A stretch of DNA of 64,000 nucleotides, taken from NCBI GenBank assembly GCA_963585895.1, contig OY757939.1, forward strand, positions 53,981,366 through 54,045,365. Reading direction: 5' to 3'. Every line of letters begins with the position of its first letter. Position 1 is the stretch's first letter. Below are positions 62,850 through 64,000 of this stretch, one piece after another. The translations under genes were made by a program, and so were the position numbers. A model generated the notes under the pieces. That model saw nothing but the letters and a program-made list of their open reading frames with translations, did not search any database and was not told where the DNA came from. Source of the stretch: Sepioteuthis lessoniana. Taxonomy: Eukaryota; Mollusca; Cephalopoda; Myopsida; Loliginidae.

Positions 62850-62945
62850 AATAAACCTTAAAGCACCCGCTTGATCTTCGAAGTTAAGCAACGACAAACC
62901 TAAATGGGTGACTGCTTACGAACAGCAGTTGTAAAAAATCGCGTC
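62850..62945 (+). mobile_element. 5S rRNA-derived SINE-H, best 5S match
   Basis: AGCACCCGCTTGATCTTCGA, AGTTAAGCAACGACAAACCT, AAATGGGTGACTGCTTACGA, ACAGCAGTTGTA follow the middle and 3' half of 5S rRNA, with about 15 nt (the GGTTAGTACTTGG part) shortened. The 5' third of 5S is lost. It lies between tSINE-G copies. Confidence 0.75.
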
Positions 62946-62974
62946 TTATTAATCAAAGCTTTGTGAATTTTAGG

Positions 62975-63295
62975 GGTGCCTCGTGTGATGTCATGGTTAA
63001 TCAGCTAATCTGACAGTCACTTACTAGTGTGTTTGATCTTCAGTGAGTCCCCCATACTTCTGGTATTGTGTCACAACTAAGCTAAGCTTAGGAATTGACT
63101 GTTGAGTGTTGAATTTTATCCTCTTTAAGCGCCCAATAGTTGCAGCCTTGTATTAAATCTATATTTACTAAGAGAAGACCTGCCTGGTATAGTTGTTTGC
63201 GAACAAAGTAAACAAATCGATCACCAGTAATTTCGATTCTTGGTGGGAGCCCTATACTATGTGCCAAAACAAAGCAAAACTTATAAAAATAAGGT
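62975..63295 (+). mobile_element. tSINE-G copies, two more
   Basis: GTGCCTCGTGTGATGTCATG with GTTTGATCTTCAGTGAGT (62975-63110), then CTGCCTGGTATAGTTGTTTG with AATTTCGATTCTTGGTGGGA (63178-63290). Bodies share TACT..TGTGTCACAACTAAGC-type text. Confidence 0.6.
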
Positions 63296-63549
63296 TTGGT
63301 TTGGTTTCTTTGTTTAATGGCATATCAACCTTTGTAGGTTATTTAATGCCAAAGCTATTCTTCGAGAAGAATAGTAGTGGTACTATTTAACCCAGGGTTG
63401 GGAGGATAAGGGGGTTCATTCCTTTCCCAAGGGTATTTGCCCGAAAGTAAAGGTAATAGCGTGACTGGAGTACGAACTCGCATACTACGATTCAGCAGTC
63501 CATCGCTTTAACCATTACACCACGAGGACACCCCCTTATAAAAATAAGG
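63281..63549 (-). mobile_element. SINE-B copy with 14-bp TSD
   Basis: TTATAAAAATAAGG at 63281-63294 and 63536-63549. Complete B element (minus strand GGTGTCCTCGTGGTGTAATG, then GTGCGAGTTCG-like B-box, core, and a tail ending GAAACCAAACCAAACC). Confidence 0.94.
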
Positions 63550-63621
63550 AACTGTTATACTGTAATTGTTAATGAGCCAGACAACTAAACTATTTCTATT
63601 GCTTTTGGCTTAGTTAAAGTA

Positions 63622-63690
63622 ATGACCCAAACTGCATCTAATGATAAGGCTCCAATTCTTGAGATATGGAGAGTAGTGCTCCTGCATTAT
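63622..63690 (+). repeat. Diverged Rep-C middle fragment
   Basis: AACTGCATCTAATGATAAGG, CTCCTGCATTATCATTACCC. Similar to 4226-4320. Interrupted by the SINE-A at 63701. Confidence 0.5.
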
Positions 63691-63997
63691 CATTACCCCC
63701 GTGGTGTAATGGTTATCGTCGTAGGAAATGGACACAGCGACACGAGTTCAAATCCTGGACGAGACTGATTGCATTTCACATTGCACTAATACCCTTGGGA
63801 AAGGTATGAATCCAATTATTCTCCCTCCAGCTATGGGTAAATAGTAGGAAAGACTGGGTTCTTCAGCCTTGTTGAGGCAACTAGTCTAGGAGAAGGAAAA
63901 CTCTGAATTCAAACCTGTTAAACTCTGCTTAAAAGTTGACCTTGTGTCATATCCTGCCCGAGGGGAGGGGTTGGTAAATAGGATTATCATTACCCCC
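63686..63997 (+). mobile_element. SINE-A copy with 15-bp TSD
   Basis: ATTATCATTACCCCC at 63686-63700 and 63983-63997. Complete A element from CGTGGTGTAATGGTTATCGT to GGGGAGGGGTTGGTAAATAG at the end of the window. Confidence 0.94.
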
Positions 63998-64000
63998 AAG

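Noticed and set aside
62850..62945. Functional 5S rRNA gene
   Set aside because: The 5' third is missing, there is an internal deletion, and there is no terminator at the right place.
1..64000. CRISPR arrays, prophage, operons or other bacterial features
   Set aside because: No direct repeats with unique spacers of constant length, and no dense coding. The sequence is clearly eukaryotic repeat DNA.

Overview
This window reads as animal nuclear DNA made almost entirely of repeats. I found no convincing host protein-coding gene. Almost every open frame is either a simple-sequence artefact (TA or GT tracts read as IYIY, CVCV or HTHT) or a piece of a transposable element. The very long (TA)n and (GT)n tracts, several tRNA-derived SINE families, a 5S rRNA-derived SINE family and many decayed mariner, non-LTR and Penelope-like remnants fit a lophotrochozoan, and a mollusc such as a cephalopod is my best guess. 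That assignment is inference only. Letters 'SINE-A', 'Rep-C' and so on are names I coined here from internal comparison of copies.

Layout. 0-5 kb: a decayed foldback (90-374), SINE-D, a (TA/TG) block, a second foldback carrying a hammerhead-ribozyme motif (1326-1939) with a chimeric SINE inserted in its right arm, a deleted mariner (2032-2947), a 200-N assembly gap and a LINE 3' end. 5-7.2 kb: nested and inverted copies of Rep-C, a non-tRNA retroposon. 7.4-11.7 kb: SINEs, including SINE-A inside SINE-B, and a TATA-box region. 12-21.3 kb: simple-sequence DNA over about 9 kb, interrupted by a second deleted mariner and a nearly perfect 240-bp-arm foldback with a hammerhead motif in each arm (15258-15830). 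22-34.2 kb: about fourteen 3' fragments of one LINE family with a restriction-like endonuclease, all on the minus strand and mostly starting at (ATT)n. 34.7-45.8 kb: rearranged mariners, a probable solo LTR, SINEs, a LINE 3' end and a 1.2-kb mariner with three tandem left ends. 48.4-55 kb: a degenerate tandem array of a long AT-rich unit containing a 21-bp minisatellite. 55-64 kb: 5S-derived SINEs, Rep-C, SINE-A/B and a third deleted mariner.

Nothing here works together as an operon or pathway. The story is the interaction of mobile elements: nested insertions with visible target-site duplications (TSDs), SINE families that share modules (tRNA head, common core, exchangeable tails), and hammerhead-ribozyme motifs in three unrelated-looking foldback/Penelope-like families that share one architecture, with ribozymes in diverging arms and outer ends usually at (TA)n. 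Those ribozyme foldbacks and the modular SINE system are the most interesting items.
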